A stretch of DNA of 64,000 bases from Poindextera sp035604135 (lineage in GTDB: Bacteria; Pseudomonadota; Alphaproteobacteria; Caulobacterales; Caulobacteraceae): contig DATNJB010000049.1 of assembly GCA_035604135.1 (NCBI GenBank), forward strand, positions 26,489 to 90,488. Direction: 5' to 3'. Under the pieces are notes generated by a model, which had not been told where the DNA came from, searched no databases, and saw nothing but the letters and a program-made list of their open reading frames with translations. The translations under genes were made by a program, and so were the position numbers. Every line of letters starts with the position of its first letter. Position 1 is the first letter of the stretch. Below, in pieces: positions 48,983 to 59,053 of this stretch.

Positions 48983-51130
48983 TCAGGCCTGCGCATATCC
49001 CAGCCGCTTGTTGAGCTCGTCCAGCACCTTGATGGCGGCCTCGGCGATCACCGTGCCGGGTTGGAAGACGGCGGCGACGCCCTCTGCCTCGAGCGCGGCG
49101 AGGTCTTCGTCCGGGATGACGCCGCCGACGACCATCATGATGTCCGCCCGCCCTTCCGCCGCCAGCGCCGCCTTCAGCTCCGGCACCAGGGTCAGATGGC
49201 CGGCGGCCAGCGAGCTCACGCCCACCATGTGCACGTCGGTGCGCGCGGCCTCGGCCGCGGCTTCCTCAGGCGTCGCGAACAAGACGCCTACGTCGACGTT
49301 GAACCCGAGGTCGGAAAAGCCGGTCGCGATCACCTTCTGGCCGCGGTCGTGGCCGTCCTGGCCGAGCTTGGCGACCAGGATCGAGGGCGCGCGCCCATCG
49401 GCGGCGGTGAAGGCCGCGACCATCGCCTTCGCGCGCTCGATCTTGGCGTTCGGGCCGGCCTCCTTGGCGTAGACGTCATGCAGCAGCCGGATCTCGGCCT
49501 GATGCCGTCCAAATGCCCGCTCCAGCGCCAGGCTGATCTCGCCGACGGTCGCCTTCGCCCGCGCCGCCTCGATTGAGAGCGCCAGCAGGTTGGCGTTCCC
49601 ACGCGCGCCGTTGGTCAGCGCCTCGAGCGCGCGCTGGACGGCGGCCGGGTCGCGCTCGGCGCGCAGCTGCGCAAGCCGCGCGATCTGGTTTGCGCGCACC
49701 TGCGCGTTGTCGACCTTCAGCGTGTGGATCGGCTCCTCGCTCGCCGCCCGATAGCGGTTGACGCCGACCACGCTCTGCCGGCCGGAGTCGATGCGCGCCT
49801 GGGTGCGGGCGGCGGCTTCCTCGATGCGCAGCTTCGGCAGGCCCTGCTCGATGGCCTTGGCCATGCCGCCGATCGCCTCGACCTCCTCGATGTGGCCAAG
49901 CGCGCGGGCGGCCAGGTCGGCGGTCAGGCGCTCGACGTAGTAGGAGCCGCCCCAGGGATCGATGGTGCTCGTCTGCCCGGCTTCCAGCTGCAGCACCAGC
50001 TGGGTGTTGCGGGCGATGCGGGCGGAGAAGTCGGTCGGCAGCGCGATCGCCTCGTCGAGCGAGTTGGTGTGCAGGCTCTGGGTCTGGCCGCAGACGGCGG
50101 CCAGCGCCTCGATGGCGGTCCGCGGCACGTTGGTGAACACGTCCTGCGCCGCCAGCGACCAGCCGCTGGTCTGCGTATGGGCGCGCACCATCAGCGAGCG
50201 GGGATCCTGGGGCGCGAACTTGGCCGCCATCAGGTCGGCCCATAAGAGGCGCGCGGCCCGCTGCTTGGCCATCTCCATGAAGGCGTTCATGCCGGCGTTC
50301 CAGAAGAAGGAGACCCGCCGCGCGAAGGCGTCGACGTCCAGCCCCGCCGTGATGCCGGTGCGCACGTACTCGATCCCGTCGGCCAGCGTGTAGGCAAGCT
50401 CGAGGTCGAGCGAGGCGCCCGCTTCCTGCATGTGGTAGCCGGAGACCGAGATCGAGTTGAACCGCGGCATCTCGGCGGCCGTGTAGGCGAAGATGTCGGC
50501 GACGATGCGTAAGGAGGGTTCGGGCGGATAGATGTAGGTGTTCCGCACCATGAACTCTTTCAGGACGTCGTTCTGGATCGTCCCGGCGAGCTTGGCCGGC
50601 GGCACGCCCTGCTCCTCGGCGGCCACGATGTAGAGGGCCATGATCGGCAGCACCGCCCCGTTCATGGTCATCGAAACGGTCATCTCGTCCAGCGGGATGC
50701 CCTGGAACAGGACGCGCATGTCGAGGATGGAATCGATCGCCACCCCGGCCATTCCGACATCGCCGGCCACGCGCGGGTGGTCTGAGTCATATCCGCGGTG
50801 GGTGGCGAGATCGAAGGCGACCGACAGACCCTTCTGCCCGGCCGCCAGGTTGCGCCGGTAGAAGGCGTTGGAGTCCTCGGCGGTCGAGAACCCCGCATAC
50901 TGCCGGATCGTCCACGGGTTGGTCGCATACATCGTCGGATAGATGCCGCGCACGAACGGCGCGAAGCCGGGGTAGGTGCGAGCGAACTCGAGATCGGCGA
51001 TGTCGCCGGCGTCGTAGGCCGCCTTGACGGCGATGCCCTCCGGCGTTTCCCAGCGCTCGTCCCCGTTGGCCAGCGGGGCCGCGGTCGGGGCGGCGAACGC
51101 GACGGTCGTGAAGTCGGGGAACTGGCTCAT
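48983..51130 (-). CDS. mutB: Methylmalonyl-CoA mutase large subunit
   Basis: 715 aa. It converts (R)-methylmalonyl-CoA to succinyl-CoA using adenosylcobalamin. GIYPTMYATNPWTIRQYAGFS and NSISVSGYHMQEAGA belong to the substrate-binding TIM barrel. VCGQTQSLHTNSLDEAIALP is also conserved. The C-terminal cobalamin domain carries LGQDGHDRG (DxHxxG, near residue 590), VGVSSLAAGHLTL and GGVIPDEDL. Length is normal. Its ATG overlaps the small-subunit stop by four bases (ATGA), so the two are translationally coupled. It is the last step of propionate breakdown in this operon. Confidence 0.96.
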   Translation of the reverse strand: MSQFPDFTTVAFAAPTAAPLANGDERWETPEGIAVKAAYDAGDIADLEFARTYPGFAPFVRGIYPTMYATNPWTIRQYAGFSTAEDSNAFYRRNLAAGQKGLSVAFDLATHRGYDSDHPRVAGDVGMAGVAIDSILDMRVLFQGIPLDEMTVSMTMNGAVLPIMALYIVAAEEQGVPPAKLAGTIQNDVLKEFMVRNTYIYPPEPSLRIVADIFAYTAAEMPRFNSISVSGYHMQEAGASLDLELAYTLADGIEYVRTGITAGLDVDAFARRVSFFWNAGMNAFMEMAKQRAARLLWADLMAAKFAPQDPRSLMVRAHTQTSGWSLAAQDVFTNVPRTAIEALAAVCGQTQSLHTNSLDEAIALPTDFSARIARNTQLVLQLEAGQTSTIDPWGGSYYVERLTADLAARALGHIEEVEAIGGMAKAIEQGLPKLRIEEAAARTQARIDSGRQSVVGVNRYRAASEEPIHTLKVDNAQVRANQIARLAQLRAERDPAAVQRALEALTNGARGNANLLALSIEAARAKATVGEISLALERAFGRHQAEIRLLHDVYAKEAGPNAKIERAKAMVAAFTAADGRAPSILVAKLGQDGHDRGQKVIATGFSDLGFNVDVGVLFATPEEAAAEAARTDVHMVGVSSLAAGHLTLVPELKAALAAEGRADIMMVVGGVIPDEDLAALEAEGVAAVFQPGTVIAEAAIKVLDELNKRLGYAQA

Positions 51131-52521
51131 GGCGTCACCGGCTCGAGCGCCGGGCAGCGGCTGTCCGGACCCGGGAGCCGCGCGGAAGGGGCGTCCACGG
51201 CGAACGCCGCTGGGTCCGCGGGCTCGGTGGCCGGCGGCGTATCGTCAGCATTCGGATAGAGCGTGTCGCCGATGCGGGGGGCCGCTGCCGCTTGCAGGGC
51301 GGCGTGGTCGGCGGCGACGGCGTCCGCGATGTGGCCGTTCTCCAGGGCGGCGATGATACCGCCCTCGGCCTCGATCGCCTGGAACGCGGCCCAGCCGGCG
51401 CGGGCGATCTGATCGCTGAGGGCCTCGATGAACCAGGCGCCGGCGCCGGGGTCGGCGACCGCGCCAACGTGCGCCTCTTCCATCAACACCAGCTGGGCGT
51501 TGCGCGCCTGGCGCCGGGCGAACGCCGTCGGCGGTCCGAGCGGGTCGGTGAAGGCGCCGAGGATGACCGCGTCGGCGCCGCCGGCGGCCGCGCCGAAGCC
51601 GGCGAGCGTGAGTCTCAGCATGTTGGTCCAGACGTCGCGCGCGGCCAGCATGCGCGCCGAGGATCGCGCCTCGATCACCGCCGGCGAGCTAACGCCGCAG
51701 GCTTCGGTCATGCGCGCCCAGATCATCCGTGCGGCCCGCATCTTGGCGATGGTGCGGAAGTATTCGGCCTCCGCCGAGACGCCCAGGCTGATCTTGCCGA
51801 ATGCCGTTTCGATCCCGAGGCCCGCGCGAGTGAGCGCCTTGGCGTAGGCCAGCGCGCTCGCCGCCGCGACGCCGAGCTCGATCGCCGCGCCGCCGCCGGC
51901 CTCGTGCGCCACGCGCCCGCGGGCGAGGAAGAGGCCCGCCTTCGGGTAGGTCGACTCGAGCCGCGCCGCCGTGTTCGCCGCGGCGATCAGGTGCGCCTCA
52001 ATCGGGCCCGGGCTCACGCCGGCCCGCGCGAAGGCGCTCAGCGGGTCGAGGTTGAACAGCAATTTCGCCGCCGGCGAGGATTTCGCGACCTCGGCCAGCC
52101 AGTCGGCCGCCGTCGGGCCGAGGAAGCCCGCGTCCAACCCGACCGGCGCGAGTTCGAGGATCACCCCGTCGAGCACCCGCGCCAGCCGCTCGGCCGAGCC
52201 GATCGCGACGCCCCGGCGACCGCCCGGGTCGATGCGCACGAGGACCGAGGCGGCGCCGCCCTCGAGGTCGGCGAGGATCTCGCGGTTGGCGTGCGCCGGG
52301 TCGGGATGGGCCGTCGCGGCGCGGATGTCCCAGGGCCGGTCCGGGTCGCGCGGTGAAAGTGAGAGCGCTGCCGCGTGCGGGGCGTCCGCGGCGGTATAGA
52401 GCGCCTGGATCGTCAGCCCGTCCGGCGTCCGCCGCTTCAGCCGCTCGACGTCGCCGTCCTTGAGCGTGCTGGCGACCATCGCCAGCCAGGCTTCCCGCGT
52501 TGCAAGCGGCGCGTCGTCCAT
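51127..52521 (-). CDS. mutA: Methylmalonyl-CoA mutase small subunit
   Basis: 464 aa, homologous to the TIM-barrel part of the large subunit but without a cobalamin-binding histidine loop, as expected for MutA. DGLTIQALYTAADAPH, PWDIRAATAHPDPAHANREI and LEAFTDPLG-type segments (AVILGAFTDPLGPPTAFARR) are seen. It stabilises the heterodimer. It is somewhat shorter than the 600-plus residue actinobacterial MutA because the C-terminal domain is missing; short forms are normal in alphaproteobacteria. It lies 150 bases after the GxxExxY gene. Confidence 0.93.
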   Translation of the reverse strand: MDDAPLATREAWLAMVASTLKDGDVERLKRRTPDGLTIQALYTAADAPHAAALSLSPRDPDRPWDIRAATAHPDPAHANREILADLEGGAASVLVRIDPGGRRGVAIGSAERLARVLDGVILELAPVGLDAGFLGPTAADWLAEVAKSSPAAKLLFNLDPLSAFARAGVSPGPIEAHLIAAANTAARLESTYPKAGLFLARGRVAHEAGGGAAIELGVAAASALAYAKALTRAGLGIETAFGKISLGVSAEAEYFRTIAKMRAARMIWARMTEACGVSSPAVIEARSSARMLAARDVWTNMLRLTLAGFGAAAGGADAVILGAFTDPLGPPTAFARRQARNAQLVLMEEAHVGAVADPGAGAWFIEALSDQIARAGWAAFQAIEAEGGIIAALENGHIADAVAADHAALQAAAAPRIGDTLYPNADDTPPATEPADPAAFAVDAPSARLPGPDSRCPALEPVTP

Positions 52522-52629
52522 CGCAAGACCGGCTCCAATACCAATCGCGGCTTATCGGCTATAGCCGGGATTGGCCAGATTGACGCCTGGTCGGCCAAGC
52601 CGCGCGGCGGAGCCACGCCGAGAAGCAGA

Positions 52630-52654
52630 CCACGGAAAACACAGAAACCACGGA
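52630..52654 (+). repeat. Left inverted repeat of GxxExxY unit
   Basis: The 25-bp arm begins CCACGGAAAACAC. It matches the reverse complement of 53044-53068 at 22 of 25 positions. It begins after the gene: the GxxExxY stop (TGA, 52672-52674, minus strand) is 17 bases away. A and C in a GGAAAA/ACAC pattern stand out from the local GC-rich sequence. Confidence 0.7.
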
Positions 52655-52671
52655 AAGGAACACGTCGGTCG

Positions 52672-53094
52672 TCATAGGACTAGGCGCTCAACGCGCGCCT
52701 TCGGCGCGCACCCAAAATTGACCAACAAACCGACCTTCAAACCGGTGGTCCTGAGATAGTTCAGAACCTGCGCCCGATGCTCGGGTGCGATTTCTCGGGT
52801 AGCCTTCAGCTCGACGATGATCCTGCCGAAACAGACGAAGTCGGCTCTGCACGCTTGCCTAAGCGGCTGGCCTTTGTAGGCCAGGGCTAACATTGGCGAC
52901 GCTTCGAACGGAATACCCTGGGCCGCGAACTCGATCGCCAGACACTCCTGGTAGACGGCCTCGAGGAAGCCCGTCCCCATCTGGCGGCTTACCTCGAACA
53001 CGGCTCTGCGGATAAGGAACGTCTCGTCGGCAAAGAGCAGCTGTCCGTGTTTTTCGTGTTTTCCGTGGCTTACTTCCGACGGCGTGTCGTCCAT
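52672..53094 (-). CDS. GxxExxY protein, PD-(D/E)XK nuclease fold
   Basis: 140 aa from ATG 53094, one base after the biotin carboxylase stop. GTGFLEAVYQECL gives the family motif (Gly42, Glu45, Tyr48). The nuclease core is intact: Asp85 in RADFVCFG, Glu95 and Lys97 in IIVELKATR, and Gln109 in AQVLNYL. The end, GLLVNFGCAPKARVERLVL, is typical. The biological role of the family is unknown. Codons 9-17 (SHGKHEKHG) are encoded by the right inverted repeat. The gene splits the propionate operon and looks like an insertion. Confidence 0.88.
   Translation of the reverse strand: MDDTPSEVSHGKHEKHGQLLFADETFLIRRAVFEVSRQMGTGFLEAVYQECLAIEFAAQGIPFEASPMLALAYKGQPLRQACRADFVCFGRIIVELKATREIAPEHRAQVLNYLRTTGLKVGLLVNFGCAPKARVERLVL
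53044..53068 (-). repeat. Right inverted repeat of GxxExxY unit
   Basis: On the minus strand this begins CCACGGAAAACACG and matches the left arm at 52630-52654 (22 of 25). It lies inside the coding region, 27 bases past the biotin carboxylase stop, so the unit 52630-53068 is 439 bases long. The first residues of the GxxExxY protein are therefore encoded by sequence outside the repeat. Confidence 0.7.
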
Positions 53095-53095
53095 G

Positions 53096-55084
<1,989 letters not shown>

Positions 55085-55215
55085 CCAGCCCCGGGCGGCC
55101 TCCCAACGTTGCTCGCGGCTTATCGGCAATTCGAAGGCTTGGCCAGATTGACCCAGGGGCGGGCCTGTGGCGTCTGGGGCTCGCTGCCGCAACCGCCGGA
55201 TGAGCCTGTCACGCC

Positions 55216-55413
55216 ATGCTGATCGTCTACGACCACCCGTTCTCTCCCTACGCCCAGAAGGTCAAGATCGCGCTGCGCGAGAAGGGCGCCGCGTTCGAGG
55301 CCAAGCTGCCCGAGGCCCTGGGCGCGGGCGGCGCGCGCGGGGCGTTCGCCGCCGCCAATCCCCGCGGCGAGGCGCCTGCCCTCACGCCCGTGCTCGGGCA
55401 GCCCGGGGCATGA
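55216..55413 (+). pseudogene. Glutathione S-transferase N-terminal fragment
   Basis: 65 aa. MLIVYDHPFSPYAQKVKIAL, then REKGAAFEAKLPEALGAGG and ANPRGEAPALTPVLG, match the thioredoxin-fold half of a GST. The frame ends before the DS glutathione-binding motif and the helical C-terminal domain. It is a truncated relic. Its final TGA overlaps the ATG of the ketosynthase gene (ATGA), so a deletion seems to have joined the two. A functional protein is unlikely. Confidence 0.75.
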
Positions 55414-56639
55414 GTGTTCGCGTCGCCGTCGTCGGCCTTGGCTGTGTCTCCGGGCTTGGGCAGGGCGTTTCGGCGAACTGGTTGAGGCTGAAGCAGGGCG
55501 TTGGCGCCATAAGACCGCTGGAGCGGCGTCATCCGGACGCCGACTGGCTGACCATGCAGGGACCGGCCGCGGCCATCGACAGCCTCGATGTGAGCGCGGC
55601 GGAAGCCTTCGCCGGGCGAAAGGTCACCGCCCAACTGGACCCGGTCGCCGCCTATGCGGTCGTCGCCACCCACGAGGCGCTCAGCGACGCTGGGCTGATC
55701 TCAGAGCCCGCCATCCTCGCGGACGCCACGGTTCTCTATGGCGCGGCCAGCGGAGGGAACCTCACGCAGGAAGAGGGATTCGTCCGTATTTTGCTCAAAG
55801 GTCAAACCAACACCCATCCGCTGACCGTCCCGAAGATGATGAGCAGCGCGGCCGTGAGCCAGCTGTCGATGATTTTCGGCATCCGCGGCATCGCGTTCGC
55901 CATCTCCAGCGCCTGCGCGTCCTCGTCCCATGCCATCGCCGAAGCCGCCCATATGATCCGCGCCGGCCGGACCAAGGTCGCGATCGTCGGCGGCGCCGAA
56001 GCCAGCCTCACCTTCGGCGCCTGGGCGTCCTGGCGCGCACTGCGCGTCATGGCGCCGGACGCCTGCCGGCCGTTCTCGATTCGTCGCAAGGGCATGGTGC
56101 TGGGCGAGGGCGCGGCGAGCCTGGTGCTGGAAGACCTCGACCACGCCCGCGCGCGCGGCGCGACGATCTATGCGGAGATCATCGGGCTGGGCGACTCCTC
56201 CGACGCCGGCCACCTGACCGCGCCCAGCGCCAGGGGGGCGGACGCGGCCGTGCGGCGCGCCTACGCCGACGCCGGCGTCCCGCCCGACACGCCGGTCATC
56301 GTGAGCGCGCACGGAACGGGCACGCCGCTGAGCGACAGGATCGAATCCGAAGTGCTGCGCGGCGCGCTCGGCGGCGATCTCGGCCGTCATCGGGTGATCG
56401 CCACCAAATCGGCCCACGGCCATCTGCTCGGCGCCGCCGGCGCGATCGGGTTCATGGCCGGCGTGCTGGCGCTGCGCGAGGGCGTGGCGCCACCCATTCT
56501 GGGCTATCTCGGGCCGGACCCCGAGTGCGACCTGCCCCTGGCGCTCGACCAAGCGCAGCCTTTCGAAGCCGAGGCGCTGGTGTCCAACGCCTTCGCCTTC
56601 GGCGGCCTGAACTCGGTCCTGATCGCCCGCCGCGCCTAG
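55410..56639 (+). CDS. Beta-ketoacyl-ACP synthase (FabF/KAS II type)
   Basis: 409 aa from ATG 55410. The frame extends further upstream, but that overlaps the GST fragment. VAVVGLGCVSGLGQGVSANW and GIAFAISSACASSSHAIAEA (nucleophile Cys) are clear, and the histidines lie in VSAHGTGTPLSDRIESE and TKSAHGHLLGAAGAIGFMAG. VSNAFAFGGLNSVLIARR ends the protein. All Cys-His-His residues are present. It condenses malonyl-ACP with an acyl chain. No acyl carrier or other synthase genes are adjacent, so it may serve a specialised lipid. Confidence 0.9.
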   Translation: MSVRVAVVGLGCVSGLGQGVSANWLRLKQGVGAIRPLERRHPDADWLTMQGPAAAIDSLDVSAAEAFAGRKVTAQLDPVAAYAVVATHEALSDAGLISEPAILADATVLYGAASGGNLTQEEGFVRILLKGQTNTHPLTVPKMMSSAAVSQLSMIFGIRGIAFAISSACASSSHAIAEAAHMIRAGRTKVAIVGGAEASLTFGAWASWRALRVMAPDACRPFSIRRKGMVLGEGAASLVLEDLDHARARGATIYAEIIGLGDSSDAGHLTAPSARGADAAVRRAYADAGVPPDTPVIVSAHGTGTPLSDRIESEVLRGALGGDLGRHRVIATKSAHGHLLGAAGAIGFMAGVLALREGVAPPILGYLGPDPECDLPLALDQAQPFEAEALVSNAFAFGGLNSVLIARRA

Positions 56640-56964
56640 GGCGCGTTGAGACTGGATGCGCGGCGCGGCAAGCACGGCGCCCTTCTCCCCTCGCGGGAGA
56701 AGGTGGACCGCGACAGCGGGCCGGATGAGGGGCCGTGCCGGCGCCCTGCGACTATCCGCTCGAAAGCTAGTCGGGAGGGTCTGTGCGGCCCCTCATCCGA
56801 CCGGGCCTGCCGGCCCGGCCACCTTCTCCCGCGAGGGGAGAAGGCACGCCAACCAGGAGACGGCGCCGACCAGTCTCAATGTTCTAGCCTAAGCGCCCGA
56901 GCGCTGGCGGCGCCTGACGTCCGGTGACATGCTTGGTCCGTAACGCTGCTAGGCGGAGGGTGGG
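56640..56964. other. 325-base gene-free stretch dominated by an inverted-repeat element
   Basis: No protein-like frame is present. 56646-56879 is occupied by the nested inverted repeat described separately. The remaining 85 bases before the acyl-CoA dehydrogenase-like start contain GGAGGG five bases before the ATG and no clear promoter. Confidence 0.7.
56646..56879. repeat. Large nested inverted-repeat element
   Basis: Outer arms TTGAGACTGG (56646-56655) and CCAGTCTCAA (56870-56879) are perfect. Inner arms of 26 bases (56681-56706 and 56819-56844) are also exact reverse complements, starting CCTTCTCCCCTCGCGGGAGA on the left. Further in, GGATGAGGGGCC (left) pairs with GGCCCCTCATCC (right). 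The whole could fold into one long hairpin. The left arm core is itself a hairpin (TCTCCC/GGGAGA). It looks like a non-coding dispersed (MITE/REP-like) element. Confidence 0.75.
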
Positions 56965-58116
56965 ATGGACGATGTGTCCATGCGCGCGGGCGTTCTGGAA
57001 CGGGCGACGGGGCTCTATGACCTGATCAGCGCGGAGGCGGTCGCCGGCGAGCTCTTGGGCCGCCTGAGCGACCGCGTCGCGGCGGCGCTGCTCGGCTCGG
57101 GCCTGCTGCAGGTCCTGATCCCGGAGCGCGACGGCGGGCTTGGCGGCAGCCGCCTGGAGTTCTTCGAGGCCGTCGAGGCGATCGCCCGCGCCGACGGATC
57201 GGCGGGTTGGTGCGTCTCGGTCTGCAACACGGTGAACCACGCCGCCTTCCTTGGCCTGCCGCCGGAAGGGCGGAACGAGGTGTTCGGTCACGGCCCGGTG
57301 TCGTGCTGGACATCGCTGATACCCAGAGCCGTCGCGACGGAGGTCGAGGGCGGCTTTCGCGTTTCGTGCCCGGGATCGTTCGGGTCCGGGAGCTCGCTTT
57401 CCAGCTGGGTGCTCGTCGCCGCCAACGTCGGCGACGCCGGCGCCGGACGCTACCGCGCGTTCGTGCTGCCCAAGGCGGAGGTGGAGATCAAGGACGGCAG
57501 CTGGGACGTCATGGGCCTGCGCGCCACCGCCAGTATCGACTACACGATCACCGATCGGTTCGTGCCGGCGCGGCGGAGCTGGGCGTACGACTGGGCGACC
57601 AGAGACCCCTCCAGTCCGGTGTCGGCGGCCGACGCGATCCGTCTCAACGCCGCCGGCCTCACCGCGTTTGCATCCGGCCTTGGCCAGCGCGCGCTCGCCG
57701 AGCTGATCGCGTCGGCGACCAAGACCAAGCGCACGGTGGCCGAGGGCCTGCAGGCCGAAGACAATGTCGTGCAGTTCGGCATCGGCGAGCTCGACGGTCG
57801 CGTCCGGGCCGCCAGGAGCCATCTCCTCGGGCTGGTCGCGGCGATGGACGAGAGGGCGGCGCAGGCTCTGACGACGAGCCCGGACGAGGCGCTCGCGCTC
57901 GCTCAGGCCTGCCAGACCCTGGCGCGGGCGGCGCGGGACATGGTCGTTTTCGCCTTCGACTACGCCAGCACCTCGGTGGTCTACGCGCGTGCGCCGCTGC
58001 AGCGGTGCTTGCGCGACATCTTCACCGGGCTGAAGCACGCCGCGTTCACCCCGGCGTTCCTGAGTCTGGTCGGCAAGAAGCAGCTCGGCCTGCCGTACTC
58101 CCGGACCGTGCTGTAA
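56965..58116 (+). CDS. Acyl-CoA dehydrogenase-fold flavoprotein (HsaA/HpaB-like monooxygenase group)
   Basis: 383 aa. LGSGLLQVLIPERDGGLGGS and ADGSAGWCVSVCNTVNH, with the C-terminal DYASTSVVYARAPLQRCLRDI, match flavin-dependent monooxygenases of the acyl-CoA dehydrogenase fold that use reduced flavin from a partner (HsaA, SfnB or DszC-like). Classical ACADs have instead GSYE-type ends, which are missing. A hydroxylase or desulfurising role is possible, but the substrate is unknown. It stands downstream of the inverted-repeat element. Confidence 0.82.
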   Translation: MDDVSMRAGVLERATGLYDLISAEAVAGELLGRLSDRVAAALLGSGLLQVLIPERDGGLGGSRLEFFEAVEAIARADGSAGWCVSVCNTVNHAAFLGLPPEGRNEVFGHGPVSCWTSLIPRAVATEVEGGFRVSCPGSFGSGSSLSSWVLVAANVGDAGAGRYRAFVLPKAEVEIKDGSWDVMGLRATASIDYTITDRFVPARRSWAYDWATRDPSSPVSAADAIRLNAAGLTAFASGLGQRALAELIASATKTKRTVAEGLQAEDNVVQFGIGELDGRVRAARSHLLGLVAAMDERAAQALTTSPDEALALAQACQTLARAARDMVVFAFDYASTSVVYARAPLQRCLRDIFTGLKHAAFTPAFLSLVGKKQLGLPYSRTVL

Positions 58117-58174
58117 CGCGCCCCAAGAGCAAACCCGGTCAAGACAGGGCGCGTCCGGCGCGGCATGCTGGGGC

Positions 58175-59053
58175 GTGACCGACTCCGCCATTCAGAGCGA
58201 TCCGCTGGAGCGGGCCCAGCGCCACATCGATGCGCACCTGTTCGAGCCGCTTACGCTGGGCGCGCTTGCCGAGGCGGCGCGGCTTTCGGCCTACCACTTC
58301 ACCCGCGAGTTCGGGGCGCGCTTCGGCCTGAGCCCGATGGCCTATGTCCGCGCCCGCCGGCTGGTCGCAGCGGCCAGCCGCCTCGCCAGCGGCGCCGCGC
58401 CGCCGCTCGTCGAGCTTGCCTTCGAGTGCGGATTCGACAGCCAGGAGGGCTTTACCCGCGCGTTCAAGCGCGCCTTCGGCGTGCCGCCCGGCCGTTATCG
58501 CCGCTCGGACACACCAACGCGCATGGAGACCATCGCCGCCATGACCGAGCGCGCCCAGGTCCGCATCTCGGTCACGCAATCGCCCGAGCCGGTGCGCAAG
58601 GGACGCCTGCGCATCGCGGGGTTCGCTGCCGTGTTCAACTTGCAGGACAAGGCCGGCATCCCCGGGCTCTGGGAGCGGCTCGTCCCCATGCTGCCCCTGC
58701 CGGGTCAGGCCGCGCCTGAGACCTTCGGCGTCTGCGCCGCCGCGCCGGCGGCCGCGGAGCCGGGCTCGATGCGCTACCTGGCCGGCGCGCTGCTTGCGCC
58801 TGACGCGCCGGCTCCCGACGACCTCGACGTCATCGAGCTTGCGCCACAGGCCTACCTGGTCTTCCGCCAGGTGATGGACGGAGGGCCGGTGCATCCGCAG
58901 ATGGACGCCGCGGCGAAGGAGATCTGGGGCGAGCGCCTGCCCCGGTGCGGCCGCAAGCTCGTCCAGGCGCCCGATCTCGAATTCTACCCGGCCGACTCCA
59001 CGCCCGATCAGGCCGGCGCCTGGGTGGAGTGGTGGGTTCCGGTGGAGGCGTAA
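58175..59053 (+). CDS. AraC-type regulator with GyrI-like effector domain
   Basis: 292 aa, GTG start. Residues 8-105 hold two helix-turn-helix units (FEPLTLGALAEAARLSAYHF and VELAFECGFDSQEGFTRAFK, ending FGVPPGRYRRSD). The C-terminal domain, from about 130, is GyrI/SbmC-like (VRKGRLRIAGFAAVFN and EFYPADSTPDQAGAW), as in Rob/SoxS-related binders of small hydrophobic molecules. It may regulate the preceding flavoprotein gene. Its last 46 bases overlap the convergent sulfotransferase gene. Confidence 0.9.
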   Translation: MTDSAIQSDPLERAQRHIDAHLFEPLTLGALAEAARLSAYHFTREFGARFGLSPMAYVRARRLVAAASRLASGAAPPLVELAFECGFDSQEGFTRAFKRAFGVPPGRYRRSDTPTRMETIAAMTERAQVRISVTQSPEPVRKGRLRIAGFAAVFNLQDKAGIPGLWERLVPMLPLPGQAAPETFGVCAAAPAAAEPGSMRYLAGALLAPDAPAPDDLDVIELAPQAYLVFRQVMDGGPVHPQMDAAAKEIWGERLPRCGRKLVQAPDLEFYPADSTPDQAGAWVEWWVPVEA

